Source: Talinum fruticosum (lineage: Eukaryota > Streptophyta > Magnoliopsida > Caryophyllales > Talinaceae). Taken from it: DNA of 64,000 nt. The stretch lies in contig JAITYX010000012.1 in the NCBI GenBank assembly GCA_021018815.1, forward strand, positions 2,728,001 to 2,792,000. Direction: 5' to 3'. Position numbers and translations under genes: made by a program. This document shows, in pieces, positions 33,698 through 45,729 of the stretch; within the stretch, counting starts at the first letter, position 1, and each line of letters starts with the position of its first letter. The notes under the pieces are model-generated. The model had not been told where the DNA came from, searched no databases, and saw only the letters and a list, made by a program, of their open reading frames with translations.

Positions 33698-35083
33698 TGA
33701 AGACACAAGTACAACTCTCTTTCTCTCTATGGTTTTGATTTCAAGCCATTCTCACATTTTAAGAAGCTCATCTTCAAGTTTTCTTAATCGTCCGACCCAC
33801 TCGTAAAGCATTCCATGGTTAAAACGCTCATCTTTAGGTTTTTGACCCACCGAGATGCAACTCGGACAAATGTCATACCTAAATAATTTCACATGCTTAA
33901 CTTATTTTGAGTTCGACTTATTGTAATCACTGGAAAAGAATTACTACGATAATTCATCTTTTAAGTAAGACTTATCAACCGAAATTATTTATTTGAAAAA
34001 TTTGATGCAATGTGTCCATGCAATTTGAATTTGTCATTTATCTTAAATGATAGACACAAAATGGAATTAGAACCTATTGAATATTAGACTCAGAAAATTT
34101 TATTTATTTAGGTAAAGGATAATTAAGTGCTTAATTATTTGAATTAATTTCTATCATTGCTTAATCATGGACGAAAGTATTTTTATACTTTGAGTACAAT
34201 TTTGATTTGCTTTTGCAGGTTGATTAAAGTACTTTAATCTCATTTTGAAAAGCAAAAGCAATTGGCTTCTTACCGTTGAACACCACCGGATAGAAAAGTC
34301 ACTATCTCTCGGACGAGGCTTAGACACCGCATTAGGGTTGCTTGTTTCCAATTTCGGTAAACTTCAACTTTGAGTCTAACAGCTTATTTCCACCCCAGAT
34401 TTCAGTCACAACTAGTGGGTTGGACCACCTTTTGAGCCAAGGACCAAGGCACGAGTGTTCATATCTACAACGAGTCCTTTTTGAGGGACTTAAACTATCC
34501 ACTACAATGGCTAGTGAAGCTTCCTAGTTCAGTAATCAGTCACAATCACTAATCCGCCTCTACTGAATATAAATAGAAGTCATCCTACAAGACTTGAAGA
34601 TTGACGAATGATTTCGATCATAACTCAAACCTTACTCTCAATCTTTTCTAGCTTTCAACTCTTCACTTAAGTTTTCTCTACTTCTTAGTTGAAAAGAAGA
34701 AGTCTTGTAATCACTCTTACTTACTTCAATTCTTTGTAAAATCCTACGACCGAGCTATAAGGGCTAACTCAGCTAAGTTTCCCTAGCCGTAAATGGTATC
34801 TTAGTTAGGAAGTACTACGATAGATAAGGGAACTTTTGCGCCTAAGAAAATCTATATTGAATTATCTAAGGGAGAAATTCTGTAAGAGTCGAGTCCTTGT
34901 ATTTTGTCGATTCAAAATAGTGGATTTTGACTTAGTGTCTGGATTGACACCGACCGTGGTTTTCTACCTTATGAGGGTTTCCAAGTATTTTTACGTGTTT
35001 GTCTTCGTGAGTTTATTCTAGATTCATAATTGTTTTTCGAGCTCATACATTTGCAAAAAAATTCTTATTCCGTAAAATTTAGC
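33698..35083 (+). mobile_element. 3' LTR of Sirevirus-like copia element 2, 3'-truncated
   Basis: It starts TGAAGACACAAG after the polypurine tract and aligns with 16108-17480 throughout (for example 'ataaatagaagtcatcc' at 34570, 'gataagggaacttttg' at 34823). It breaks off near 35083 in 'ccgtaaaattt', before the 'attcacccc' block, so about the last 75 bp are missing and no target duplication can be checked. Confidence 0.8.
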
Positions 35084-35566
35084 CGAGTCCTTATAAATAA
35101 GACTACCAAAATGTAATGTTTGTATTATCATTTATTCGTTTGCAAAACAAAAGGGTAGCTTTTTAAACTCTTCACCCTCCATGAGACAATTGCTCAAAAT
35201 TAATACACGGTGTGACATTCTCTCTTCTTCACCCTCCTACAAACTAAGTGGAACACTTTTGAGCGAGGATGACAATAGGTCTTAAACATAATCTAAACCT
35301 ATCACAAGTCGAATGATATGGGTCAAATCAATTAAGATGCGATGCATCCAAAATGAGTCTCGCATCTACCAACAAGGTATTTGTCTAGGTCTTAGTAGTC
35401 TCACCTCGATAAAGAGGAGAACATAAGACCTACTACAATAATGACTTTTTATTAAGTGCCTTAGTCGACGGTCAAAACCAAAAACCGAAGTAAAAAATAA
35501 GGCGGAGGCATTTTTGTAAATAAGCGTTATTTCATTTCACCTAGTACTACAGTTCTATAAAAGAAC
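35084..35566. other. Gap between copia 2 and gypsy A
   Basis: No ORF. The stretch 35432-35510 ('ctactacaataatgac', 'cgacggtcaaaacc', 'accgaagtaaaaaa') is reminiscent of CACTA terminal and subterminal sequence, but no partner end or duplication is visible. Confidence 0.3.
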
Positions 35567-36574
35567 CGATGGAGAGAGCACCCCAAGCCGGACTCTTACT
35601 AATAATGAAAACCAGCCAGGTGTTGCCTAATATTTCTCGGTCCTTAGAATCTAGTGTTGGGTCCTCACTTCTAACACCAACCTTAAGGGAGTTTTCACAA
35701 CACCTAGGAATACTTGTCTACGTCCTCGGATAGGAGTAAAGGAGCCGGACTAATCTGAAGTTATTCGGAGATAATAAGTCTATGTTGATCTTTTCTTAGT
35801 TCACCGTCATTTGACCGCTGACCATTTTCCAAGCAACACTCGGATCTACGTGGACATCTTCATCAAAGCTAGAAAAGGAAAGTTTAAGGATCAGAATACA
35901 CAGAGAATGTGGTGATATCGACTACAACCTGTCACTATTCTCGAATTGTACTATTTCGTAATGTTCACTTGGGTTGATTCTATTGCCCCCTCCTATTTTT
36001 GTTGTCCTATTTTCTCGCTATAATTATGCAACTTTTTGTCCTTGTTTTTGTCCTTTATTTTTATGAATATATCACAACCTTTGGATTGTAAAAGGGGATT
36101 TATAACCCTTGGATTAGAATGATGTAACCTAGATCAAGGCCCTATAAATATGCATGGGTCTTCACTTGTAAGGAACAACCTGATTTTAAACATTAGTTAT
36201 ATGGTAAGTAAAGTAGAGTTGAGCTACTTACAACCCCTAAATTCTCTTTTACTTATCTAATTAGTGGCATAATTAGGTTGTGTCTAAAGAGTCTAATTAT
36301 ACTTAGAATGGTGTGACTGTATCTCTAAGTGAGATTAGCGCCCTAGTCTTATCCTTGGTGGTGTGACTGTATCCTTGCATATTTCTAGTCTATCATGTTC
36401 TTGTCACCTCAATGCTGGTTACCATTGTTAATCATCGATCTCGGGGTGATTAGCTTAGTTATTGGTCTTTTACTCGTCCTTGTTATCATTTTTGAGTCAT
36501 GTCCGACCTCCTTAGAATTGTGCCCCTTTCCCTCTCGCTTTAGGATCGGTGTAGCATGTCATCTTGGCACATCG
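35567..36574 (+). mobile_element. 5' LTR of old gypsy element A
   Basis: It begins CGATGGAGAG (T of the expected TGATGG mutated) and ends 'cacatcg', 4 nt before a primer-binding site. It matches the LTR at 50727-51670 closely ('agcaccccaagccg', 'ataatgaaaaccagc', 'ctataaatatgcatgg' versus 'ttataaatatgcacgg'). A TATA element lies near 36145. 'ggtgtgactgtatc' motifs (36312 and 36361) are repeated. Confidence 0.85.
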
Positions 36575-36578
36575 GTTT

Positions 36579-36590
36579 TGGTATCAAAGC
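36579..36590 (+). other. Primer-binding site, tRNA-iMet type (gypsy A)
   Basis: TGGTATCAAAGC followed by TTTGGAGCC; one base differs from TGGTATCAGAGC. Confidence 0.85.
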
Positions 36591-36718
36591 TTTGGAGCCT
36601 TCCCTTGGATAAGCTTCCTTAACCCCAAACACAACCCTTTTAGCCCACACACATAAGTCCACAAAGAACCCGTAAACTAAAATAAGTGGAAGTATACTTG
36701 TTGGAATAGCGTTTTCAA

Positions 36719-38250
36719 ATGCTCATGAACAACTATGATGAGTTGCGTGCTAAGAAAATCTATCTAAGAAAGCAACTGGGAGATATGATGAAGAAGAAAC
36801 GTCGAGATATAAAGGAGTCGACTCCAAGCTCACCACCTCATACCCATTCACACGGAGGTGAAGAAGAGAGAATTCCTTTTGCTTCTTTTAGTGTGCGAAA
36901 AGGAGAGAGGAGAGGAAGAAGGCATCACTCGCCTCGTATGAACTCAGATTTCAAAGTTGAAATCCCGGAGTTTGAGGGCCGCCTTAACCGAGATGATTTT
37001 TGGAATGGTTGCAAACAGTTGAGAGGATATTCGACTACAAAGAAGTGAAGGATGAGAAGAAAGTTAAGCTTATTACTATCAAGCTTAGAGGTTTTACCTT
37101 AACCTGGTGAGAAAACTTGGTGAAGAAGTGTGTTGTTCAAAGGAAACCTAAGATAAGGAGTTTGGAGAAAATGTGGTCTAAGTTGAAGGCTTAATTCTTA
37201 CCCTCTACATACATCTAAGACAACTACTCTAAGTTGTATAACTTGCAATAGGGCTCAATGAGTGCAGAGGAGTATTATAGGGAGTTCGAAAGGTTGATGA
37301 TTAAATGCGATCTCGCATGAGTCCGAGGATCGGACCACGATCGGATATCTCGGCAGGACTTGACCCGAGGTATGCTAATATCATGGAGCTGCAGTAGTAC
37401 TCCACATTTGATGAGGTGTGTCTTCCGGCACACAAAGTGGAACAGACAAAGGAAGGTTAGAACCTTCAAAAGAAAGGTCCCGTAAACTCAGCCATCAAAG
37501 CCTACTCGGTTTTGTAAGAGTTTTTCCGACTCTCATATTCAATATAAGTCAACAATGCCCAAACCCAGCTTTGTGCCCAAGCCTATTGTTACTACTCATA
37601 CTACACCTTAGAAAAACCCTTCTACTAGGTTTAATGTGAACCGCAAGTGTTTTAGGTGTCAAGGTTTTCGACACTTTGCTTCGAGTGTCCTAACCGAAGG
37701 GTAATCACTATTATTGAGAGTGATGAAACATTGATAGTAGAGGATGAGCTAGGAAGAAGATATGCCTTGCTAAAGGTCTAGAAAAAATTATTAAAGAGGC
37801 TGATAAAGGAGAATTTCTTATGATAATGCGACCCTTAAGCGGATACAAGGATCCAAGAAAGGTTTAGAAAGAGAATATATTACACGTAAGAGGAACAATA
37901 CATGGGAAAGTTTGCTCGATCATTATTGATGGAGGGACTTGCACCAACATTGCCTTGTTAAGCATGGTGGAGAAGCTTCAGTTGCACAATGAGTTGCACC
38001 CTCATGCATACAATATCCAAGTGGCTAAGTCAAGGTAAGAGCCTCGGAGTTAATTCTCGTTTTTTGATACCCTCTTCCATACAATATCTATGGATGCATG
38101 TCATTTACTTTTGGGTAGACCTTGGTTGTTTAACCATAGAGTTATTCATGATGGGTTAAAAACACATACACCTTTACTAAGGATGGGAAAAAGATAACCC
38201 TAGCCCCACTTGATCCTTCACAAATGCCAAAAGCCAAACCAACTTAGACA
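36719..38250 (+). pseudogene. Gypsy A gag and protease
   Basis: The gag ORF starts at 36719 ('MLMNNYDELRAKKIYL') and contains 'DFKVEIPEFEGRL' (36950), which also occurs in gypsy B (51828). Stops interrupt it from 37045 on. A zinc-knuckle remnant lies at 37640-37690 ('KCFRCQGFRHFAS' then a shift to 'CPNRRVITI'). The protease follows at 37890-38170: 'GTIHGKVCSIIIDGGTCTNI' retains the catalytic IDGG, then, frame-shifted, 'MDACHLLLGRPWLFNHRVIH'. Gag packages element RNA and the protease cleaves the polyprotein. Many stops show long decay. Confidence 0.75.
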
Positions 38251-38329
38251 CCCGAGTCATTTTGAGCTCGTTCCGACCCTAGGGGAAACTTATGTACAAT
38301 CTATGCATCATAAACTCAAACCCCGAAAG

Positions 38330-41300
38330 AGTTGATTTTTCTAGATCGGAATGAAACCGAGTCCGTAGAACTCAAACATCCCTTAGCTAAAGCACTTGTC
38401 ACTCAATATGCTCATGTATTTCCCGAGGAGATATCTCTTCGTTTGCCACCCAAATGTAATATTCAACACCACAAAGACCTTATCACGAGTATCCATTCCG
38501 CCAAACAAACCCGCCTATAGAATGAATCCAAAAGACACCTCGAAGTGCAGAGGTAAGTTAAAGAGTTAGTGTCTAAAGGTCCGGTGAGAGAAAGTTTGAG
38601 CTCGTGTGTTATGCCTCCATTGCTAGTGCCAAATAAAGATGGTTAAATGAGAAAGTATATAGACAGTCGCTCCATCAACAAAATCACCATTAAGTACCAA
38701 CATCCTATACCACGACTTGAAGATATGTTGGATGAACCGCATGGTTCTAAGGTCTTTTCTAATATTGACCTCGAAGCGGATATTATCAAATTCGAATCAG
38801 AGAAGAAGATGAATTGAAAACTGCTTTCAAAACCAAAAGAGGATGATATGAGTGGCTTGTTATGCCCTTTGGTTTGACTAATGCTCCAAATACTTTCATG
38901 CGTCTAATGAATCGAGGTTTTCGAACATTTATTGGGAAGTTTGTTATGGTCCAAATTGATGATATTCTGATCTACAGTCAGAGTGAGGAAAAGCATTCTA
39001 ACCATGATGTGTAGTGGCGGAAGCAAAGAAAAAGACGGAAAAACCGCAAAACACACAAGCTGGCCAGAATAGGACCTGCAGGTGCGGTTCTGGGGAAAAG
39101 AGTGAAAGGAGGGGTAAATGGTCTTGGTTTTGGACGAAATTTGGTGGAGAGGTAGTTAACAGGTTGGGAAAGGTTGTGGTAAAATTTGGGCAGCATCCAA
39201 GGTCGGGATCACCTTGAGCCAAACGCAAACAGAAAGCCTCACTGGGTGGCTGTCCAGAATGAGGTTCTTTGTTTGTTTTTGGTGCTGGGGATGGAGTTCT
39301 TCTTGGATTGAGCTGAGATTTGGAGGGAATGGACTCAACTCATGTAAGATGAAGTGTGTGAAATTTGGGAAAGAGATGATTCGTGGATTGGGAGATATGG
39401 TTGATGGAAGTCGCTGGATAGAACCTGGATTCTGGCTTGGATACGAAACACCACCAAGCTGAATCAAGGGGCGCTCTCAAACGGTCCGGATACAGAAACA
39501 CCACCGGGGTTTGGGAGACTCAAAGGACACCACCTAGATGCCAACCTAGGATACAGCTTTGAGGATTTAGAGGCTCGAGAAATCCATCCCGAAAAAGAGT
39601 ATAACACTCAAGGTTTGTATATTCATCAAAAAGTGTCTTTACAATGAGCTAAGCTTGCTGAATTTCTAATGCCTAACAATGGCATTTACAAAGCTGAAAA
39701 CAAAGCTGAAAATTAAAGCTAAAATGAAAATAAAACTAATTAGATTCTTTCCTCCTCTCCAAGTTAAGCTTGGATAAATCCTAGCCAAGTATTTGGGCAT
39801 TTGGGAACATGTGGCTATGGTGCAATTTCCCTTTGCCAAGCTTTCTTCCAACCAACTCCCACTATGGTTAGTGCTTCTAGAATGCTCCTTGAAATATGTC
39901 TTTGGATGCTTCCCTTATGTGCATGGACATTCATCTTAGCCCTTGGACCGACCCTTGGTCATTATTTATGGACATGGCAAAAATAGTAGCACTTGAAATA
40001 ACTCTCGGCCAGGTTCATCCTTGCTCAAACATGAAAGGACTTTTTGGTGACTAACTTGTAACTTTACTAACTCTCGTTCATGTCTCCATTGATGAACATT
40101 TATTTATAAACAAGAACATAAGGATTTTGATCTCCTTATCTAATCAACCTCCGGGATCCATCATCAAAAGGCTTGAAATCATGGATATATCAAATATTCC
40201 CGGTTCTTCCTTAATCATGCAAAACTCTTTAGGAGGGATGCTTCTTAGCTCAAAATGCTGGGCAGTCCACTTTCCATCAGACCACCTTAGACAAGTTATT
40301 CAACTTCTAGAGAAAGAGAAGTTCTATGGCAATCTGAACAAGTGTTTGTTCTTCACTCAAAAATCACCTTTCCGGGTTATGTTGTTTAAGCCCAATGTGT
40401 AAAAGTGGATGAGAGAAAAATAGAGGCTATTCTATCTTGGCCTACTCCAACAAGCATACAAGATGTACGAAGCTTTCATGAGCTTGTATCTTTTATAAGA
40501 GATTCATGAAAGACATCAGCACCATCACTACTCCTATGACTCGAGGTGCTTAGAAACAGTTCTTTTGTTCGGACACCTCGGGCTCAAGCACTCTTTCGAA
40601 GCTATTAAGGCAAAACCGACTCAGGCTCCTGTCTTAGCCTTACCCAGCTTTGATAAAATCTTTGAAGTTGAGTGCAATGCCTCAGGTGTGGACATTAGGG
40701 AGTCCTAACTCAAGAAGGTCATCCTATAGCCTATTTTAGTGAGAAGCTACGTGATACAAATTGAAGATACTCTACTTATGACAAGGAATTCTATGCTATC
40801 ATTACGTCATTATACTCTTGGAGTCATTACTTAGTGGCTCAAGAGTTCATTCTCTACTCACTTCATGAAACTCTCAAGTATACTCGGGGCCAACACAAGT
40901 TAAATTTACGCCATGCGAAGTGGGTTGAGTACCTTCACACTTTTACTTTCACTATCAAGCGTAAATCTAGAAAGCTCAATAAGGGAACCGATGCTTTGTC
41001 AATGAGGTACTTGCTTTTGTTTCAATTAGAAACTTGTGCTTTCGATTTTTAACATCCGAAAGTTTTATATGAGGATGATAAGGATTTTGGAACTTTATAC
41101 CAAGAATGTCAAGCTATTCCAAATCCAAGGTGGATACTATTGTTTCAATTAGAAACTTGTGCTTTCGTTACCCCAAGGACTTTACACTCCACTACTCTCG
41201 TTCAAACTCAGCCCTAGGTTGATGTAAGTCTTGATTTTATTCGGGTCCGACTCGGACTCGGAGGGGAAAAGACTCTATTCTGGTTGTTGTTGATACATTT

Positions 41301-41835
41301 TCAAAGATGGCTCACTTCATTACTTACAACAAAACAAATGATGCTATACTAGTTATTGGCCTATATTTCAAGGAAGTGGTGAGCTTGCATGGGATCCCAA
41401 GGACAATAGTCTCGGATAGGGATGGAAAGTTCCTTAGTCATTTCTAGGTCACTTTGTGGAAGAAATTGGGAACTAAATTGAAGTACAGCACCGCTTGCCA
41501 CAGTCAGACAAATGGTCAAACCGAGTCACCAACGTAACTTTTGGGCTTTGACTCGGAACCTTGATCAAGTCAAATGTTAAGGCGTGGGATCAACTTCTTC
41601 CACCTGCAGAGTTCGCTACAATCGCACGCCAAGCAAGACTACCAATATATCTCCATTCAAAGTTGTGTATGGCGTGGAGACATTATCACCACTTTATCTA
41701 AACCCCATGAGCTTTTCATAGGAAGCCACATACCGATGTGATCAAAAGAGCTACTCGGATTCACGAGTTGCATGACAAAGTGAAAGCGATGATTAAGCAA
41801 GCTAATCTGACCTACTAGGCTAATGCTAACGAAAA
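38330..41835 (+). pseudogene. Gypsy A reverse transcriptase, RNase H and integrase, interrupted
   Basis: RT runs from about 38540: '[12 protein letters not shown]'-like (38755), '[17 protein letters not shown]' (38868) and '[18 protein letters not shown]' (38945-39000), where both catalytic aspartates remain although tyrosine is lost. The solo LTR 39005-40279 then splits it. RT resumes at 40285 ('LRQVIQLLEKEKFYGNL'). RNase H lies at 40620-41010 ('VECNASGV', 'STYDKEFYAI', 'KLNKGTDALS'). The integrase zinc domain is lost around 41060-41160, where 'ttgtttcaattagaaactt' occurs twice (41023, 41135). The core lies at 41210-41700, and the coding region breaks at 41840, where the array begins. It resumes at 50475. 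Confidence 0.8.
39005..40279 (-). mobile_element. Solo LTR, same family as 11441-12710
   Basis: On the plus strand it begins TGATGTGTAGTGG and ends 'tttccatca'. The flanks are AACCA (39000-39004) and GACCA (40280-40284), a 5-bp duplication with one mismatch. Excising it restores RT of gypsy A across 'SEEKHSN...LRQVIQLL'. It matches the solo LTR at 11441-12710 over its full length, with both in minus orientation. Confidence 0.9.
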
Positions 41836-41840
41836 CAACA

Positions 41841-44074
41841 TGTAGACACCAAAAAAGTGTTGTATCTTATCTCTTTAATTCTTTATTTTATTCTCGTTAG
41901 CTCGATGATGAAATCCCGAGTCCTTTTTGATGATTTGGATCTCGGACTATGTTTGATTAGTGCAACGTAAGCCAATAAACCACAAAGAATCCCCAACACC
42001 AAATAAATAACCTTTTGCCTTGGATAGATCCAAAAATTCCTTTTCTTTAGGACGCTCCAAGTCCGGGCCAAGCCTTCAAAGACAACGGAGTCCAAGTCTG
42101 TGTACCGAGAAATTCCAAGTTTAGAATACCGCATTTTACTTTTGTCCAATTAGACAAGCAACTGAAGTCCTGAAGATGGCATTAAAATGTTACATTTCAT
42201 GATCACGAGCATCAAAGTGTTGCGTTTAAGCTCCAAGACAGTCTACACGTGACTAGGAGCTTTTCCCTCAACACAACATTGTGGCCGGCGCCGGTCACCC
42301 CACAAATTTTAAGTGAAACGCTGTGTTTTGGCTTGGAAACTCCCTTAGAAACACGCAAGGGCATGAACTCCTAAGCATGCTCGGGTGGCCAGCGCCGTGA
42401 ACCGAGCGTTATCCGGTTTTGTCTCTTCTTTATCTAGTTTAATCTTAGGATATCTGGCCCTAGTTTTTCTCAACTGCTTGGACGGCTGGCGGAAAGCAAC
42501 CCTAGGTCACTTGTGACCTAAGCCTCTCCATATAAATAGAGAGCCTTGGCTCTCATTTTCATGCATCTTTCTCCTATGCATTATGCAACGTAAAGCTAAT
42601 TAGAACGGCTTTCTCCTTTGCGTAATGTTGCATAAAGCTAATCGTAACACACATCCATTAACGTTACTCTGCTAAAAAATAATCTCAAACATTCCTCTTT
42701 TTTATTCATCGTCGTTGAATTTGTGCACGAGCTAAAGAATATTCAATTACTCGATCTTTGTCGATTTGTTTAACCGATCTTTCCTACTCCTAATAAACTC
42801 ACCTTTTCCAAGATTCACAAAAATGAGCCCTTTCTTTAGATTCATTGCTTGTCGCATCAAGAGATCCGGTTTAAAGATCCAGATCAGTAGGTGGGATATC
42901 CCGAGGGCAACCATTCGGCCTTTGGACGGTTATCTAATTTATGCATTTTTATCGCTTTCAGTATTGTGCATCAAAGAGATGTAATTGCAATTTAATTCCT
43001 CCCCGCTCAATGTAATCTTTTAGTTTTCCGCTTTTCTTTTTGCTTTCTTTATTGCTTTCTTTATCGCTTTCTTTATCGATTTCGTTTAATTATGTTTGAT
43101 TGCTTTTATTTTTGTTTAATATGTTGATTGCTTGTGTTTGGCACTTAATTTTAATATACTACTCAAAATAATTATGGACATCTTCGTTTCTTACCCTCAC
43201 CCCGAATCTAATTCTCGTTTATAAGACTCGATGGAGTCATTTTGAGCCTTTTTCGATCTTAGTTTTCCCATACTAAGATCGGAAGAGAAAATCTTTATTT
43301 TTTTGTTTTTGTTAGTTTTTCTTTCTTAAAAACTAACTAGCAACTCCTCTTTTTGCTTTATTTCTATTTAAATTGCATCTCGACTATTTTTTTTATTGCA
43401 GGATAGAAAACAGGAATTTGGATCTTAGTCAACCCAGCCAAGCATACAAGACAAGAGTTAAGAAAGTAGTGAGAGACCAAGGGAATCCAGGAGAGCACGC
43501 TGGGGATCGAGCTCGCCAAAGGCCGGTCTCGTGCCGATCACAAGGCATCGTGGTGACCCATCGGTGACAGCTCTATAGCCCTAGCTGGTGGCCGAACTTG
43601 TAGAGTCCCAGCAGTCATGGCATGTGACTACTTGGCACCTTATGCATGCAAGTGGGAGCTCTTGGACCCACCAATCAGCTTTCTCGGATCAGATTATTTC
43701 AGTCTATTTTCGATCGAGTTATTCGAGTAAAACACTCGAACTTTCGTCAATTCGATTATACACTAACAAGTTTGTTAGTGTATCACATTATTTAGCCAAG
43801 CTTTAGATCAAAAACGATCGAAGTTTCAGCATCAAACTATACCGAGCTTCAGGCCTTGATCAAGCCAAGTTTAGGACCCTCTTACCGGACTTCCGAACGC
43901 ATGCATCGCGACCAAGTCCAGGCCTATTTCCGGAGTTCAGGTTCAACATAAACCAATTCAAGATATTATGCAACAATTAATATCAAAAATCATTGCACGT
44001 GAATCAAGGTAAGTACCCTTTGGTGTCCACTTTGACCCTTCATCTTTTTAAACTAGGTCAAAGTGGGGGCTAAC
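41841..44074 (+). mobile_element. Array unit 1: truncated LTR plus 3' module
   Basis: LTR part 41841 to about 43437, with the TATA box at 42531-42539, then the module 43438-44074 ending in the purine-rich tract. The last part of the LTR (equivalent to 50040-50469) is absent. Confidence 0.8.
42502..42554 (+). promoter_or_regulatory. TATA box with flanking dyads, array unit 1
   Basis: TAGGTCAC/GTGACCTA upstream (2-nt loop), TATAAATAG at 42531-42539, then GAGAGCC (42539-42545), TT, GGCTCTC (42548-42554). Confidence 0.55.
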
Positions 44075-45729
44075 TGTAGACAACAAAAAGTGTCGTCCCT
44101 TATCCCTTTAATTTTGTATTTCATTCTTTCGGCCCGATGATGAAATCCCAAGTCCTATTTGAGGATTTTGATCTTAGACTGTGTTTGATTGGTGCAATGG
44201 AAGCCAGTATACCACAAAGAACCCCCAAGTACCAAATAAATAGCCTTTTGCCTTGGATCGAACCAAAAATCCCTTTTCCTTTCGGATGCTCCAAGTCCAG
44301 AGCCAAGCCTTTAGAGATACCAGAGTCCACTGCTGTGTACTAGGAAATTATAAGTTCAGAATATCACACTTTAATTTTGTCTAATCACATAAGGAGCCGA
44401 AAACCCGAAGAGGAGAATCGAAGTGTTGCCTTTAATCTCCAAGAGAGTTCAAACGAGACTACGAGCTTTTCCCCCTCAAAATGATGTCGTGGCCGACGTC
44501 GGTCACCACACAAATTTTAAGTGAAATGTTGTGTTTTGGCTTGCAGACTTCCTTGGAGACACGCTAGGGCATGAAACCCTAGGTATGCCAGGGTGGCCTA
44601 CACCATGAACCGGACTTCATCCGATTTTATCTCTTCTTTATCTTGTTTAATCTCGGGATATTTGGAACGATTTTTTTCTTAGTCTGCTTGGACGGCTGGT
44701 TGAGAGCAACCCTATGTAATTTGTGGCCTAGGCCTCTTCCTATAAATAGAGAACCTTAGCTCTCATTTCCGTACGACTTTCTCCTCTGCGTTATGTTGCG
44801 AAAGCTAATTAGAGATGCTTTCTCCTATGCGTAATGCTACGTAAAGCTAATCGTAACATACATCCATTAACGTTACTCTGCTAAAAAATAATCTCAAACA
44901 TTCCTCTTTTTTATTCATCGCCGTTGAATTTGTGCAAAGACCTAAAGAATATTCAATTATTCCGATCTCCGAGCATTTATTCAACCGATCTTTCCTACTC
45001 CCTACAAACTCACCTTTTCGAAGATTCACAAAAACAAGCCCTTTCTTTGGATTCGTCGTTGTCACATCAAGAGATCCAAGTGTAAAGATCCGGATCAGCA
45101 GGTGGGACATCTCGAGGGCAACCATTCGACCTTCGAATGGTTATCTAATTTATGCATTTTTATCACTTCTCTATTGTGCATCAAAGAGATGTAATTACGT
45201 TTTAATTCCTCCCCACTTGATGTAATCTTTTAGTTTTTCGCTGTTCTTTGTCGCTTTCTTTAGTCCCATCCGTCGCGGCATGTGATTTCTTGGCACCTTA
45301 TGCATGCAAGTGGGACCTCTAGGACCCACCAATCAGCTTTCTCGGATCAGATTATTTCGGTCTATTTTCGAATGAGTTATTCAAGTAAAACACTCGCACT
45401 TTCATCAATTCGATTATCCACTAACAAGTGTGTTAGTATATCAGATTATTTAGCCAACCTTTCGATCAAAAATGTCAAAGTTTCAAGCATCAAAATGTAC
45501 GAGCTTCATGCCTTGATCAAGCCAAGCTTAGGACCATCTTACCGGACTTCGAACACATGCACCGCGAGCAAGTCTAGGCCTATTTCTGGAGTTCGAGTTC
45601 AACATAAACCAATTCAAAATATTATGCAACAACTAATATCAAAAATCATCGCACGTAATCAAGGTAAGTACCCTTTAGTGTCTACTTTGACCTTTCGTCT
45701 TTTTAACCTAGGTCAAAGTGGGGGCTAAC
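44075..45729 (+). mobile_element. Array unit 2: truncated LTR plus 3' module, with deletion
   Basis: Similar to unit 1, but near 45260 the LTR jumps from 'tcgctttcttta' directly into 'gtcccatccgtcg' of the module, losing about 500 bp. TATA box at 44741-44749. Confidence 0.8.
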
